Source: ZC4RG25 sp023428365 (GTDB taxonomy: Bacteria; Pseudomonadota; Alphaproteobacteria; Rhizobiales; Hyphomicrobiaceae). From it: a stretch of 64,000 nucleotides of DNA. A program made the position numbers and the translations under genes. Below, piece after piece: positions 25,150 to 33,544 of this stretch; the stretch's first letter is position 1, and each line of letters begins with the position of its first letter. The DNA lies in the NCBI GenBank assembly GCA_050283925.1, contig JBNOAI010000001.1, positions 682,001 to 746,000 on the forward strand. Direction: 5' to 3'. The notes beneath the pieces were generated by a model. The model saw only the letters and a program-made list of their open reading frames with translations. It made no database searches and was not told the origin of the DNA.

Positions 25150-26943
25150 CTAGCGGTTCAGCGATGCGCTGTGTTCGTAGAAAGAATCTGAACGAACGGC
25201 TGTTTCCAAGGCCATTGCGCCCGCCCGTTCGGCGATCGATTCCGGTACGATCCAGAGCGTGTAGCTGTCGGCAATGACGGGGCGGCGGCAGGTGAGCTGG
25301 CCAGACGTGACGCGGCACGTCCGATCCGCTTCGACCGAGCGCAGTTCGCGCCGATCGTGCCGAAGCACGCGCAGGTCGATCGGTTGCACCTTAGCCGACC
25401 GGCCGCCAAGATCGACATTGCGGAACACACAAGTCAGCGAATTTTCACATGACCCAGCACGCGATCCGAGGGCGACGCCTGGACCGAACGCACGGCTGCG
25501 AGCGATCTCGCTGGCCGGCTGCGCCGCGCCCTGACTGACGTAGCAGCTCCGATCCAGGCAAAGGATCGGATCTCCCGTCTTGTTGAAGCGGCGGATGCCA
25601 CGGTGACCAGGCTCCATCAGCAACAGGATGGTGACGCGCGTGCTGCTACGCGAGGAACGAAGGTCGTCCTGATCGGCATAGACGTCCGTGGATCGCGGGC
25701 CACCGAGTCCGAACGGAGGCAGCAGCGTCATCGCTTCGTCTGAACGGGTTCGCCGGATCTCGCGTAACCGGTCGGAAAGTCGTTGGTTTTCAGCCTCACG
25801 CTGAGATTCCAGACGCGCGACTTCGTGGCGAACCGCACGCGCTTCTTCCTGATCGTACTGCCTTGCCAATTCAGCCTGATGGTTGCGTTCAGCCATTTCC
25901 GCGACGGCCTTCGCCTGAGCCGTCCGACGCATATCTTCCTCAGCCAACAGGCGCTCCGCCGCGAGTCGACGCTCTTCGGCGGCCCGATGAAGTTTTTCCT
26001 GCTCGGCGCGGCGCGCCTCTTCCTGAGCGGCGAGTTCTGCCATCATGCGAGCTTCAGCGGCTTTACGCTGAGCTTCAGCTTCGCGTTGACGCTGCTCTGC
26101 GACGCGACGAGCGTCTTCTTGGGCAGCGATCTCCGCAAGCCTGCGAGTTTCGGCCGCCTTCCGCTGTTCTTCCGCCTCGCGCTGGCGCTGTTCGGCAATA
26201 CGGCGCGCATCTTCTTGGGCGGCAAGCTCTGCTAGCCGACGCGTTTCCTCGGCCTTCCGCTGTTGTTCGGCCTCTCGTTCGCGCTGCTCTGCAACGCGAC
26301 GTGCTTCGTCCTGCGCCGCAATCTCGGCAAGTCTGCGCGCTTCTCCAGCTTTCCGCTGCTCTTCAGCCTCTCGCTCGCGCTGCTGCTCTGCGAGGCGGCG
26401 TGCCTCCGCGGCTTTACGCGCTTCTTCTGCCTCGGCTTCTGCTTCCGCGCGCTCGATGTCCTTTAATCGCTTTTCCTGAGCGAGCCGGCGTTCTTCGGCT
26501 TCCGCCCGCGCCCGCGCGAGCATGTCCTCTTCGTCGGCCTTGCGCTGAGCTTTTGCCTTCCGCTCGGCCGCGGCCTTTTCCTGTGCTTTCCGTTTTGCTT
26601 CCGCCTGCTTGCGCTCTGCGGCTGATGGCTTTGCGACTGCAGGCGGGGCCTTCTTTTCGGCGGCGGACTTCGGGTCGACGAGCGGTTGCGAAATGATTTT
26701 CACTTCCGCTTGCGTCGAGGCAGCGGGCAATACGACGGATTTGCTTTCCGCCGGAGCATCAGCCGCTGCAATCTTATCCGGAGCTTTGCCGGCGGCTTTC
26801 GGTGCGCCCTCGCCAGCGAACTTTTCGGCGATCGCGTGGGCGGCTTCGTCACCCGCCTCGACGGTGCAGGCGGGCAGCAGAACAAGAACTGCGAGTGCAG
26901 TTGCAATGACGGAAAGCCGGGAAGAAGCAGGGGGCAAGCGCAT
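25150..26943 (-). CDS. Lipoprotein with long charged coiled coil and Cys-paired C-terminal domain
   Basis: A 597-residue protein. The N-terminus has a signal ending in the lipobox-like LLPAC (Cys26), predicting a lipid anchor. Residues about 30-105 are Ala/Pro/Lys-rich and disordered; about 105-395 is an almost unbroken Glu/Arg/Ala/Gln coiled coil of TolA/PspC-like composition, including three exact-length 32-residue repeats (197-292) and a diverged fourth. The C-terminal 190 residues are globular with three close Cys pairs: CLDRSC, CENSLTC and CRVTSGQLTC, likely disulfides in the periplasm. I do not recognise the C-terminal domain. An envelope-spanning or peptidoglycan-associated tether is plausible, but this is inference from architecture. 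Confidence 0.82.
   Translation of the reverse strand: MRLPPASSRLSVIATALAVLVLLPACTVEAGDEAAHAIAEKFAGEGAPKAAGKAPDKIAAADAPAESKSVVLPAASTQAEVKIISQPLVDPKSAAEKKAPPAVAKPSAAERKQAEAKRKAQEKAAAERKAKAQRKADEEDMLARARAEAEERRLAQEKRLKDIERAEAEAEAEEARKAAEARRLAEQQREREAEEQRKAGEARRLAEIAAQDEARRVAEQREREAEQQRKAEETRRLAELAAQEDARRIAEQRQREAEEQRKAAETRRLAEIAAQEDARRVAEQRQREAEAQRKAAEARMMAELAAQEEARRAEQEKLHRAAEERRLAAERLLAEEDMRRTAQAKAVAEMAERNHQAELARQYDQEEARAVRHEVARLESQREAENQRLSDRLREIRRTRSDEAMTLLPPFGLGGPRSTDVYADQDDLRSSRSSTRVTILLLMEPGHRGIRRFNKTGDPILCLDRSCYVSQGAAQPASEIARSRAFGPGVALGSRAGSCENSLTCVFRNVDLGGRSAKVQPIDLRVLRHDRRELRSVEADRTCRVTSGQLTCRRPVIADSYTLWIVPESIAERAGAMALETAVRSDSFYEHSASLNR
26068..26355 (-). repeat. Three tandem 96-bp coding repeats
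   Basis: Three consecutive 96-bp units in the lipoprotein gene encode 32-residue repeats with the pattern RKAxExRRLAE(I/L)AAQ followed by (D/E)(D/E)ARR(V/I)AEQRxREAE. A fourth diverged unit extends to about 25972. Identical lengths and very similar text imply recent slippage or unequal crossover, so copy number may vary between strains. Confidence 0.85.
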
Positions 26944-27004
26944 TGGAAAACGCTCCGCGACAAACGCATTGGGAAAGTCGCGAAGAATGGCCGGTTGGCC
27001 TTAA

Positions 27005-27068
27005 CTCAGATCTCCCCGCGACCCTTTTGTCACGTACGTGAAAAGTGGGGCCAAACAGGGGAGCTGAG
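27005..27068. repeat. Nested 64-bp palindrome in the gap before the coiled-coil lipoprotein
   Basis: Two inverted repeats are nested. The outer arms are CTCAG-AT-CTCCCC (27005-27017) and GGGGAGCTGAG (27058-27068). The inner one is CCCTTTTGTCACG (27022-27034) with CGTGAAAAGTGGG (27037-27049), centred on TA and including the perfect 12-bp palindrome TCACGTACGTGA. It is between the end of the SDR gene (27092) and the start of the lipoprotein (26943), both on the minus strand. There is no T run, so a simple intrinsic terminator is doubtful; a structured 5' leader, an operator or a cruciform are alternatives. Confidence 0.6.
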
Positions 27069-27091
27069 GTGAATGCTCCCTGAACGAACTA

Positions 27092-27952
27092 TTAATTGAG
27101 CAGATTTTGCAGGCCTTCTCGATACGTCGGAAATGCCAATGCAACCGCGAGATCGTCCTTGATCCGCGCATTCCGTACGCGCTTGTTTTCGGAATAGAAG
27201 CTCGCCGCCATCGGTTTGAGATTGGCTGCGTCGAAAGCAATTTCAGGCGGTGGTGAGATGCCGAGTAAGCCCGCCGCAAATGTCACGACATCCTGCGGCG
27301 GCGCCGGTTCATCGTCCGTGACGTTATAGATGGAATGCTGGCCGCGCCCGCTCATTGACGCGATCAGCACACGCGCAATGTCGTCGACGTGAATGCGATT
27401 GAAGACCTGGCCGGGCTTGATGATGCGTTGGGCAGTTCCAGTGCGCACCTTTTCGAACGGACCGCGGCCTGGGCCGTAGATTCCGGAAAGGCGGAATATT
27501 CTGACGCGCTTTCCGGTCCGAGCCCCGAACTCCAGCCATGCGGTCTCCGCTTCGAGGCGGCAGCGACTGCGCTCGGAGAGAGGGCGTGGAGGCGTGTCTT
27601 CATCCACCCATTCGCCCTGCCAATCTCCATAGACGCCAACGGTGGACAGATAGCCGATCCATTCGAGTGACGGCGCGTTGGCCAGATCTTTTGCATGACA
27701 TGCCAAAACTGGATCACCGTTTGGTCCAGGTGGCGCGGAGACGAGGACGTGCGTTGTTTTCGCGACAGCATCACGCACTGTTGCGCTGGCAGTCCGGCCA
27801 TCGAATACGTGGCCTTCGACACCCATGCTGGTGATCTGGCTCAGCTTTTCGAGTGATCGCGCTGTTCCGTAAATCTGCCAGTCCTGTCCGCGCAACTGGG
27901 AGACCAGTGCGCGCGCGCTATAGCCCAGGCCGAAACAGAAGAGATGATTCAC
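27092..27952 (-). CDS. NAD-dependent epimerase-like SDR (YeeZ family)
   Basis: The GTG at 27950-27952 is chosen because GGGAG lies 8 nt upstream and it gives a GTGA overlap with the queG stop; a further seven residues upstream would lie inside queG. The 286-residue product starts MNHLFCFGLGYSARALVSQL with a Rossmann loop, has GYLSTVGVYGDWQGEWVDE and LSGIYGPGRGPFEKV, as in extended SDR/YeeZ-type proteins that act on nucleotide sugars or unknown substrates. It ends 148 bp before the lipoprotein gene. Translational coupling to queG suggests co-expression. The substrate is unknown. Confidence 0.83.
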   Translation of the reverse strand: MNHLFCFGLGYSARALVSQLRGQDWQIYGTARSLEKLSQITSMGVEGHVFDGRTASATVRDAVAKTTHVLVSAPPGPNGDPVLACHAKDLANAPSLEWIGYLSTVGVYGDWQGEWVDEDTPPRPLSERSRCRLEAETAWLEFGARTGKRVRIFRLSGIYGPGRGPFEKVRTGTAQRIIKPGQVFNRIHVDDIARVLIASMSGRGQHSIYNVTDDEPAPPQDVVTFAAGLLGISPPPEIAFDAANLKPMAASFYSENKRVRNARIKDDLAVALAFPTYREGLQNLLN

Positions 27953-29073
27953 GCCGAAGTCTCCCGTGCCCACTCGGCACGCACGTCGCCATCCTGCTCG
28001 CGGCGGCTGAATTGCGCGCCGAGCCGCTGATAGGTTTCACGATCACATAGCCGCCACACTGCCCACGCCGCCATCGCGCGGACCAACGGGGACGCGTCGG
28101 TCGCTAGGCGTTCGATATGCGGCAACAGGCTGAGGTCTCCAGAATTTCCTGCCGCAATCAACACGTTACGAATGAACCGGTCGCGGCCGGTACGTTTGAT
28201 TGGGGTGCCTGCAAATCGCAGCCGGAAAGCGCTGTCGTCCAGTTGCAGCAATTCGGTCAATGGCGGTTCGGTCGTCTCGGGGCGCTTATGGAAGCGCATC
28301 TCGCGCGACGCCTCGGCGAACTTGTTCCATGGGCAGACGGCGAGGCAGTCATCGCAGCCGAAGACGCGATTGCCCATCGGTTGCCGAAACTCTTCGTCGA
28401 TGTGTCCGGGATGCTCGATCGTGAGATAGGCGAGACAGCGGCGCGCGTCGAGCTGGTATGGGGCCGGAAATGCGTTTGTCGGGCACGCATTCACACATCG
28501 GCTGCACGATCCGCAATGATCAACTTCGGGAGTATCGGCGGGCAGTGCCGCGGTCGTCAGGATGGCGCCGAGGAACAGCCACGAGCCATGGTCGCGCGAG
28601 ACCAGGTTGGTGTGCTTGCCTTGCCATCCCAGACCGGCTGCTTGCGCCAATGGCTTTTCCATCAGCGGCGCGGTGTCAACGAACACCTTCACATCGGCGC
28701 CGCTGCGTGATGCGAACAGTCCCGCGACCTGCTTCAGGCGGCCTTTGACGACGTCGTGATAATCTTTGCCCTGCGCATAACACGAGATCACGCCGCGTGT
28801 GGAATCGGCGAGCGCTTCCATAGGGTTCGTCTCAGGCGCATAGCTGTAGCCGAGCAGGATGACTGAGCGGGCTTCGCTCCATAGAACCTTCGGATCGGCG
28901 CGCCGGTCGGCGTTGCGCTCCATCCAATCCATATCGCCGTGCCGCCCATCCTCAAGGAACGCGTGGAGATGCTGACCTGCCCTGCCGATACCAGCAGGCG
29001 TGGTGATGCGCGCGGCGGAAAAGCCGGCAGCCTTGGCGGCGTCGAGCAGGATGTCTTTCAGATGCTGGCTCAT
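27949..29073 (-). CDS. queG: Epoxyqueuosine reductase
   Basis: A 374-residue, cobalamin-dependent iron-sulfur enzyme that reduces epoxyqueuosine to queuosine in the wobble position of GUN tRNAs. It carries two 4Fe-4S motifs, CGSCSRCVNACPTNAF and CDDCLAVCPWNKF, and the LGYSYAPETNP and FVDTAPLMEKPLAQAAGLGW segments of the B12-binding domain. The C-terminal HEAT-like part (LPHIERLATDASPLVRAMAA) is present. Length is normal. The stop overlaps the start of the SDR gene by 4 bp. Partner genes queA, tgt and queC are not in the window. Confidence 0.95.
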   Translation of the reverse strand: MSQHLKDILLDAAKAAGFSAARITTPAGIGRAGQHLHAFLEDGRHGDMDWMERNADRRADPKVLWSEARSVILLGYSYAPETNPMEALADSTRGVISCYAQGKDYHDVVKGRLKQVAGLFASRSGADVKVFVDTAPLMEKPLAQAAGLGWQGKHTNLVSRDHGSWLFLGAILTTAALPADTPEVDHCGSCSRCVNACPTNAFPAPYQLDARRCLAYLTIEHPGHIDEEFRQPMGNRVFGCDDCLAVCPWNKFAEASREMRFHKRPETTEPPLTELLQLDDSAFRLRFAGTPIKRTGRDRFIRNVLIAAGNSGDLSLLPHIERLATDASPLVRAMAAWAVWRLCDRETYQRLGAQFSRREQDGDVRAEWARETSA

Positions 29074-29105
29074 CGCATCCAGTTTATGCTGCGGTTGCCG
29101 GACCC

Positions 29106-29801
29106 CTAAAAATCAAGGTCTTCGTAGTACGGCGGCGGCGGCGCTCCCGCAACGCGATCCGCCAGGATGGTCCGGAACGACGGTCGCGACTTCATCCGCG
29201 CATACCACACTTTGGCGCTCGGATACTGCTCCCACGGCACCTCGCCGAGATAATCGACGCAGGATATATGGGCCGCCGCGGCAATGTCGGCAAAGCTCAT
29301 CTCGTCGCCCGCCAGCCAGCGACGCTGATCAGCCAGAAAACCAATATAACTCAGATGGTAACGCAAATTCGACCGGATCGCGCGCAGCACCTCCGGATCG
29401 GGGCTACGGGGCACTTCCAGTGCAATGCGCGTGTGGAGCTTTTCGTGAAGAAGCTCCTGCACAACTTCGCGATCGCATTTGCGATGAAACCAATCGATCA
29501 ACCTCCGGACTTCGGCGCGCTGCTCGGTGGTGCCGGGAAACAGCGGCACGGTTTGCCCATCGACGGGATGATGCTTGAACTCGTCGGCCAGATACTCGGA
29601 AATGGCATATGCACCGCAAATGACCCGTCCTGTGTCCATTTCGAGGAGAGGAAGCTCTCCAGAAGGGTTGATGGCCAGGAATTCAGGTCGCCACTCCCAC
29701 GGCCTTTCTTCGGCAAGCTCCACCTCGATGTCGAGTTCGCCTAACGCGATGCGGATCGCGCGCGAGAAGGGACAAAGCCGATAATGCCTGAGTGTATGCA
29801 T
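29106..29801 (-). CDS. Glutathione S-transferase family protein, FzlA-like
   Basis: A 231-residue GST-fold protein. The N-terminal thioredoxin-like domain has MHTLRHYRLCPFSRAIRIA and EERPWEWRPEFLAINPSGE, then the helical domain with RRWLAGDEMSFADIAAAAHI. The EExPWExRPEFLxxNPxGE stretch and the position next to uppP and queG recall FzlA, the FtsZ-binding GST homologue of alphaproteobacteria that controls constriction at division. That assignment is from memory of the family and is an inference; an ordinary detoxifying GST is the alternative. It is 32 bp upstream of queG on the same strand. Confidence 0.8.
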   Translation of the reverse strand: MHTLRHYRLCPFSRAIRIALGELDIEVELAEERPWEWRPEFLAINPSGELPLLEMDTGRVICGAYAISEYLADEFKHHPVDGQTVPLFPGTTEQRAEVRRLIDWFHRKCDREVVQELLHEKLHTRIALEVPRSPDPEVLRAIRSNLRYHLSYIGFLADQRRWLAGDEMSFADIAAAAHISCVDYLGEVPWEQYPSAKVWYARMKSRPSFRTILADRVAGAPPPPYYEDLDF

Positions 29802-29981
29802 GATCCTCGAGGTTCAGATCTTCCTGAGCTGCATGGATACAGTGATTGGCGTCCAATAGGCAGTGTGACGCTTCAGTCAGTCCAGTGGTGCCGTGAATCT
29901 GCTACAGGTGCCCGGTCATATGAATTTCGCAAGAGTGCGCCAGCAAGGCCGGGTACTCAGACCAAAGCACGAGGAAGGCGC

Positions 29982-30779
29982 ATGCCGATTTGGCAGGTTT
30001 TGCTGCTGGGGTTCATCGAAGGCCTCACTGAATTCATACCCGTTTCCTCTACCGCGCATCTCCTTCTGACGGGGCACTTTCTCGGCTTTGAGTCGACAGG
30101 CAAAGTCTTCGAGGTTCTCATCCAGCTGGGTGCGATCCTGGCAATACTAACAGTTTACGCCCACAAGTTGACCCGGCTTGCGCTCGATTTGCCGAGTGAT
30201 TCTGGCGCTCGGCGGTTTCTATTCTCGATCATCCTGGCGTTCTTGCCGGCCGCCGTGCTGGGCGTCCTTCTGCACAGCTTCATCAAGACCGTGCTTTTTG
30301 AATCTCCGGTGCTGATCTGCTGCGTTCTGATCGTTGGCGGAATCGTGTTGCTGTTCGTCGATCGGCTAAACTTGAAGCCGCGTTATCACGATGTCACGCA
30401 GTTCTCGCCGTGGCTCGCCTTCCGGATCGGACTGTGTCAGTGCATGGCCATGATCCCGGGTGTTTCAAGATCGGGCGCGACGATCGTCGGGGCGCTGCTG
30501 ATGGGGGCGGACAAGCGTGCCGCCGCCGAGTTCTCGTTCTTCCTCGCCATGCCGACGATGGCGGGCGCCTTCTCCTACGATCTCTACAAGAATTGGCACA
30601 TCCTACAGCCCGACGATCTGACGGGTATTGCCGTCGGATTCGTGGCGGCCTTTGTGGCCGCAGTCTTCGTCGTCCGCTACGTGCTCGATTTCATCAGCCG
30701 TCACGGATTCGCGCTGTTCGGATGGTGGCGGATCGTGGTCGGAACGGCTGGCCTGATCGGGCTCGCGCTGCTCGGATGA
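29982..30779 (+). CDS. uppP: Undecaprenyl-diphosphatase
   Basis: The ATG at 29982 with GAGGAAGG about 7 nt upstream gives MPIWQVLLLGFIEGLTEF, the true N-terminus; an open 66-residue extension before it is rejected. The 265-residue integral membrane protein has the two BacA/UppP signatures, GLTEFIPVSSTAHLLL with the catalytic Glu, and PGVSRSGATIVGALLMGADK, and around eight hydrophobic segments. It removes a phosphate from undecaprenyl diphosphate to recycle the lipid carrier for peptidoglycan and O-antigen synthesis, and overexpression gives bacitracin resistance. It is divergent from the GST gene. Confidence 0.96.
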   Translation: MPIWQVLLLGFIEGLTEFIPVSSTAHLLLTGHFLGFESTGKVFEVLIQLGAILAILTVYAHKLTRLALDLPSDSGARRFLFSIILAFLPAAVLGVLLHSFIKTVLFESPVLICCVLIVGGIVLLFVDRLNLKPRYHDVTQFSPWLAFRIGLCQCMAMIPGVSRSGATIVGALLMGADKRAAAEFSFFLAMPTMAGAFSYDLYKNWHILQPDDLTGIAVGFVAAFVAAVFVVRYVLDFISRHGFALFGWWRIVVGTAGLIGLALLG

Positions 30780-30791
30780 GCTGCCGCTCAA

Positions 30792-31262
30792 TCAAGCCAC
30801 GTGCGCTGCTGCTCCCACGGGTTCCGCAAGGACCGCATAGAGCGCCGCGGCATCGGTGGCGGCGCGCAAGCGGGTGATGGTTCCTGGCTCGCGCAGCAGC
30901 CTGGAAATGCGCGCCAGCGCCTTGAGATGATCGCCACTTGCATGTTCGGGAGCGAGCAGCAGAAAGATCAAATCGACCGGTTCGTTGTCGAGCGATTCGA
31001 ATTCGATGGGCTCGTCGAGGCGGGCAAAGAGGCAAACGATCTCTTTGAGCTGCTTTGCCTTCACGTGCGGGATGGCGATGCCACGGCCGAGTCCGGTCGA
31101 ACCTAACCGTTCACGCTGCAAAAGCGTGTCGAACAGCTCGCGGGCGTGCAGACCAGTGATCTCCGCGGCGCGCTGGCTGAGTTCCTGCAGCGCCTGCTTC
31201 TTACTCTTCGCCTTCAGGGACGGGATAATCCCATCCGGTGTCAGCAGGTCCCCAAGTTCCAT
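30792..31262 (-). CDS. ptsN: Nitrogen PTS enzyme IIA (EIIA-Ntr)
   Basis: A 156-residue EIIA-fructose-type phospho-carrier. The start MELGDLLTPDGIIPSLKAKSK and the active-site loop GIAIPHVKAKQL (phosphorylated His) are typical of PtsN, which links nitrogen and carbon status to K+ transport and other regulation. The later ALARISRLLREPG is also conserved. In Hyphomicrobiales ptsN normally follows rpoN and hpf; here the rpoN stop is 671 bp upstream and hpf is not seen. It ends 12 bp from the convergent uppP. Confidence 0.95.
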   Translation of the reverse strand: MELGDLLTPDGIIPSLKAKSKKQALQELSQRAAEITGLHARELFDTLLQRERLGSTGLGRGIAIPHVKAKQLKEIVCLFARLDEPIEFESLDNEPVDLIFLLLAPEHASGDHLKALARISRLLREPGTITRLRAATDAAALYAVLAEPVGAAAHVA

Positions 31263-31933
31263 GTCGTTCGCATTCCCTTCGAGGTACCGGGCTCGTTGCC
31301 CAAAAGTGCCCTTGAGCGAGCTTTTGCGCGATTGCGTCAGTTCAAATGCACTCGATCCTCCGGCGCGCTTCCTTGCAAAGAAGCTGCCAGGTGAGAGACC
31401 GGTTCAATTCTCGGATTACCGGATCAGGCGGCGGGTCGTTCCGGCGCCATTCCACATCGCATTGCGAAACACCACAAACACCTATCTCGTCAAGTCTGGC
31501 CGCATCATGGCAGGCAGACCTGCCGTGCGATTTTGACGGACCTGACAGAGGTTTGCCCCCGTGGCGCACGGAAAAATGCAGACCACTAAAGGGGTTAGGG
31601 CTGGATGTCTGTGAAGAAAGCATAAGCGCGGCGACCACGTGACTAAATGCGCAAATTCGCCCGCTGTTATCGATGTCATCGAGTTTCTGCATCTCGCAAT
31701 GTCCGAACGACCGAGCTCGTACACACTGAGACGCGGACCGCTCCCGCCGGTCCATATCGTTGGACTACCTCTGTCAGATAACAGCCGCCCCCTGGCTGCC
31801 TGAGGTGAGTCGACGCATGCGACATCGATGACGAAAGGTTAAGGCTCAGGTCAAGCAAAGTCAATGAAAGTGACGGCCACTGACGTGCGGAAGATGCGGG
31901 ATGTGGCGGTGCAAGCCGCCGATTGCCTAGGTT
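31263..31933. other. 671-bp region without a recognisable gene between rpoN and ptsN
   Basis: No open frame here looks like a protein gene. The longest, 31342-31755 on the minus strand (137 codons), has no family signature and an erratic composition. In related genomes the ribosome hibernation factor gene hpf occupies this place; its hallmark N-terminus (an ISGKN-like strand) and C-terminal tail were not found in any frame I could read. There is no clear tRNA or terminator hairpin. The region may hold the ptsN promoter, or a decayed gene. Confidence 0.55.
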
Positions 31934-33478
31934 TCAGGCAAATGTTCCCGTCTTGCGCTCGAACAGCTTCTTTTCCCGGCGGCGCTGGACGGAGGAGGGG
32001 ATGCGCATGGCCTCGCGGTACTTGGCAACTGTCCGTCGCGCGATGTCGATGCCATCCGATTTGAGCTTGTCGACGATCATGTCATCGGAAAGCACCATCT
32101 GGCTGGTTTCACCGTCGATCATCTGACGGATGCGATGTCGGACGGCCTCGGACGAGTGGGCTTCACCGTCGCCAGCCGAGGCAATGGCGGACGTGAAGAA
32201 GTATTTCAGTTCGAAGACGCCACGCGGCGTGGCCATGTACTTATTGGATGTCACGCGACTGATCGTCGATTCGTGCATCGAGATGGCATCGGCCACGGTT
32301 TTCAGGTTCAGCGGACGCAAATACTGAACGCCGTGAGTGAAGAAGCCATCCTGCTGGCGGACGATTTCCTCCGATACACGCAGGATCGTCCGCGCTCGCT
32401 GGTCGAGGCTCTTCACGAGCCAGTTGGCGGTTTGCAGGCAGTTCATCAGATAATTCTTGTCGTTCGCCGTGCTGCTTGGGGCGCGGGAGACGTGCGAGTA
32501 GTAGCCGCGATTGACCAGCACGCGCGGAAGCGTGTCGGCGTTGAGTTCGATGTGCCAGCCGCCGTCGGCCGAAGGCCGCACGATCACATCAGGCACCACG
32601 GGCTGGACGTGGACCGAGCCGAATTGCAGGCCCGGCTTCGGGTTGAGCCCCTTGATCTCGGTGATCATGCTGGCGAGTTCTTCCGCGTCGATACCGAGGA
32701 TGCGGCGCAATGCGGGGAGATTGTGCGAAGCCAGCAATTCCAGGTTGTCGAGGAGGCCGCCGATCTGCGGGTCGTAACGGTTCTGATCCTTCAACTGCAG
32801 GGCGAGGCATTCGCCAAGTGTCCGCGCAAACACGCCCGGTGGGTCGAATGTCTGAAGCCGGGTGAGCACCGCTTCGACGTCCTCAAGAGAGGCGCCGAGG
32901 CGATCGGCGACAACGCTGAGATCCCCGACCAGATAGCCAGCCTCGTCCACCATATCGATCAGGAACTGGCCAATGAGGCGATCCGCGGGGCCGCTGATGT
33001 TGAGGTTCAGCTGACCCGTCAGATGATCCTTGAGGGAGATGTCGGATGTCGCGAAGTCATCGAGGTCGATGCCGTCTTCGCTGCCGATATGATTGCGCTG
33101 CCGCAGCGAGGCCCAGCCGCTGTCGCCTAGCTCGGCTCCGACGAGATCGGTCGCTGACGTTTCCGGAAAGACGTTCGTGAGGTCCGCATCGAGGCTTGCT
33201 GATGCATCTGTTCCCGATCCGTTGAGATCGAGCCATTCTTCCGCATCCCCGTTGCCGGTCGCGTTGCTCTCGTTCTGGGTGGAGGCGGGGCCAGCATCCA
33301 GGTCGCTTCCACCATCGGTCTCATCCCGCTCGAGCAGCGGGTTGCGCTCCAACTCGGCGTCGATGAAGGCGTTGAGCTCTAAATTCGAGAATTGTAACAG
33401 ACGGATAGCCTGCTGGAGCTGGGGTGTCATCACCAGCTGCTGGCTTTGTCTGACTTCTAATCTGGCGGTAATCGCCAT
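31934..33478 (-). CDS. rpoN: RNA polymerase sigma-54 factor
   Basis: A 514-residue sigma-54. Region I is the Gln/Leu-rich RQSQQLVMTPQLQQAIRLLQ; region II is acidic (LERDETDGGSDLDAGP and following); the core-binding part has FDPPGVFARTLGECLALQL; the HTH has MHESTISRVTSNKYMATP; and the RpoN box is ARRTVAKYRE near the C-terminus. It directs transcription from -24/-12 promoters (nitrogen, transport, motility). It is 66 bp after lptB in the same orientation, the usual order in Hyphomicrobiales. Confidence 0.97.
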   Translation of the reverse strand: MAITARLEVRQSQQLVMTPQLQQAIRLLQFSNLELNAFIDAELERNPLLERDETDGGSDLDAGPASTQNESNATGNGDAEEWLDLNGSGTDASASLDADLTNVFPETSATDLVGAELGDSGWASLRQRNHIGSEDGIDLDDFATSDISLKDHLTGQLNLNISGPADRLIGQFLIDMVDEAGYLVGDLSVVADRLGASLEDVEAVLTRLQTFDPPGVFARTLGECLALQLKDQNRYDPQIGGLLDNLELLASHNLPALRRILGIDAEELASMITEIKGLNPKPGLQFGSVHVQPVVPDVIVRPSADGGWHIELNADTLPRVLVNRGYYSHVSRAPSSTANDKNYLMNCLQTANWLVKSLDQRARTILRVSEEIVRQQDGFFTHGVQYLRPLNLKTVADAISMHESTISRVTSNKYMATPRGVFELKYFFTSAIASAGDGEAHSSEAVRHRIRQMIDGETSQMVLSDDMIVDKLKSDGIDIARRTVAKYREAMRIPSSVQRRREKKLFERKTGTFA

Positions 33479-33544
33479 AGCCGCAGTACCCTCGGACCGT
33501 CACTTCTCGCGGGACAGTTCTCGCCGAGTATGACTTAGACCTGA

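Noticed and set aside
29784..29981. A 66-residue extension of UppP
   Set aside because: It would overlap the GST gene on the other strand, and GAGGAAGG directly before the ATG at 29982 fixes the start.
31342..31755. A 137-codon minus-strand frame in the rpoN-ptsN gap
   Set aside because: No hpf-like strand, no ribosome site and a composition unlike neighbouring genes; treated as non-coding.
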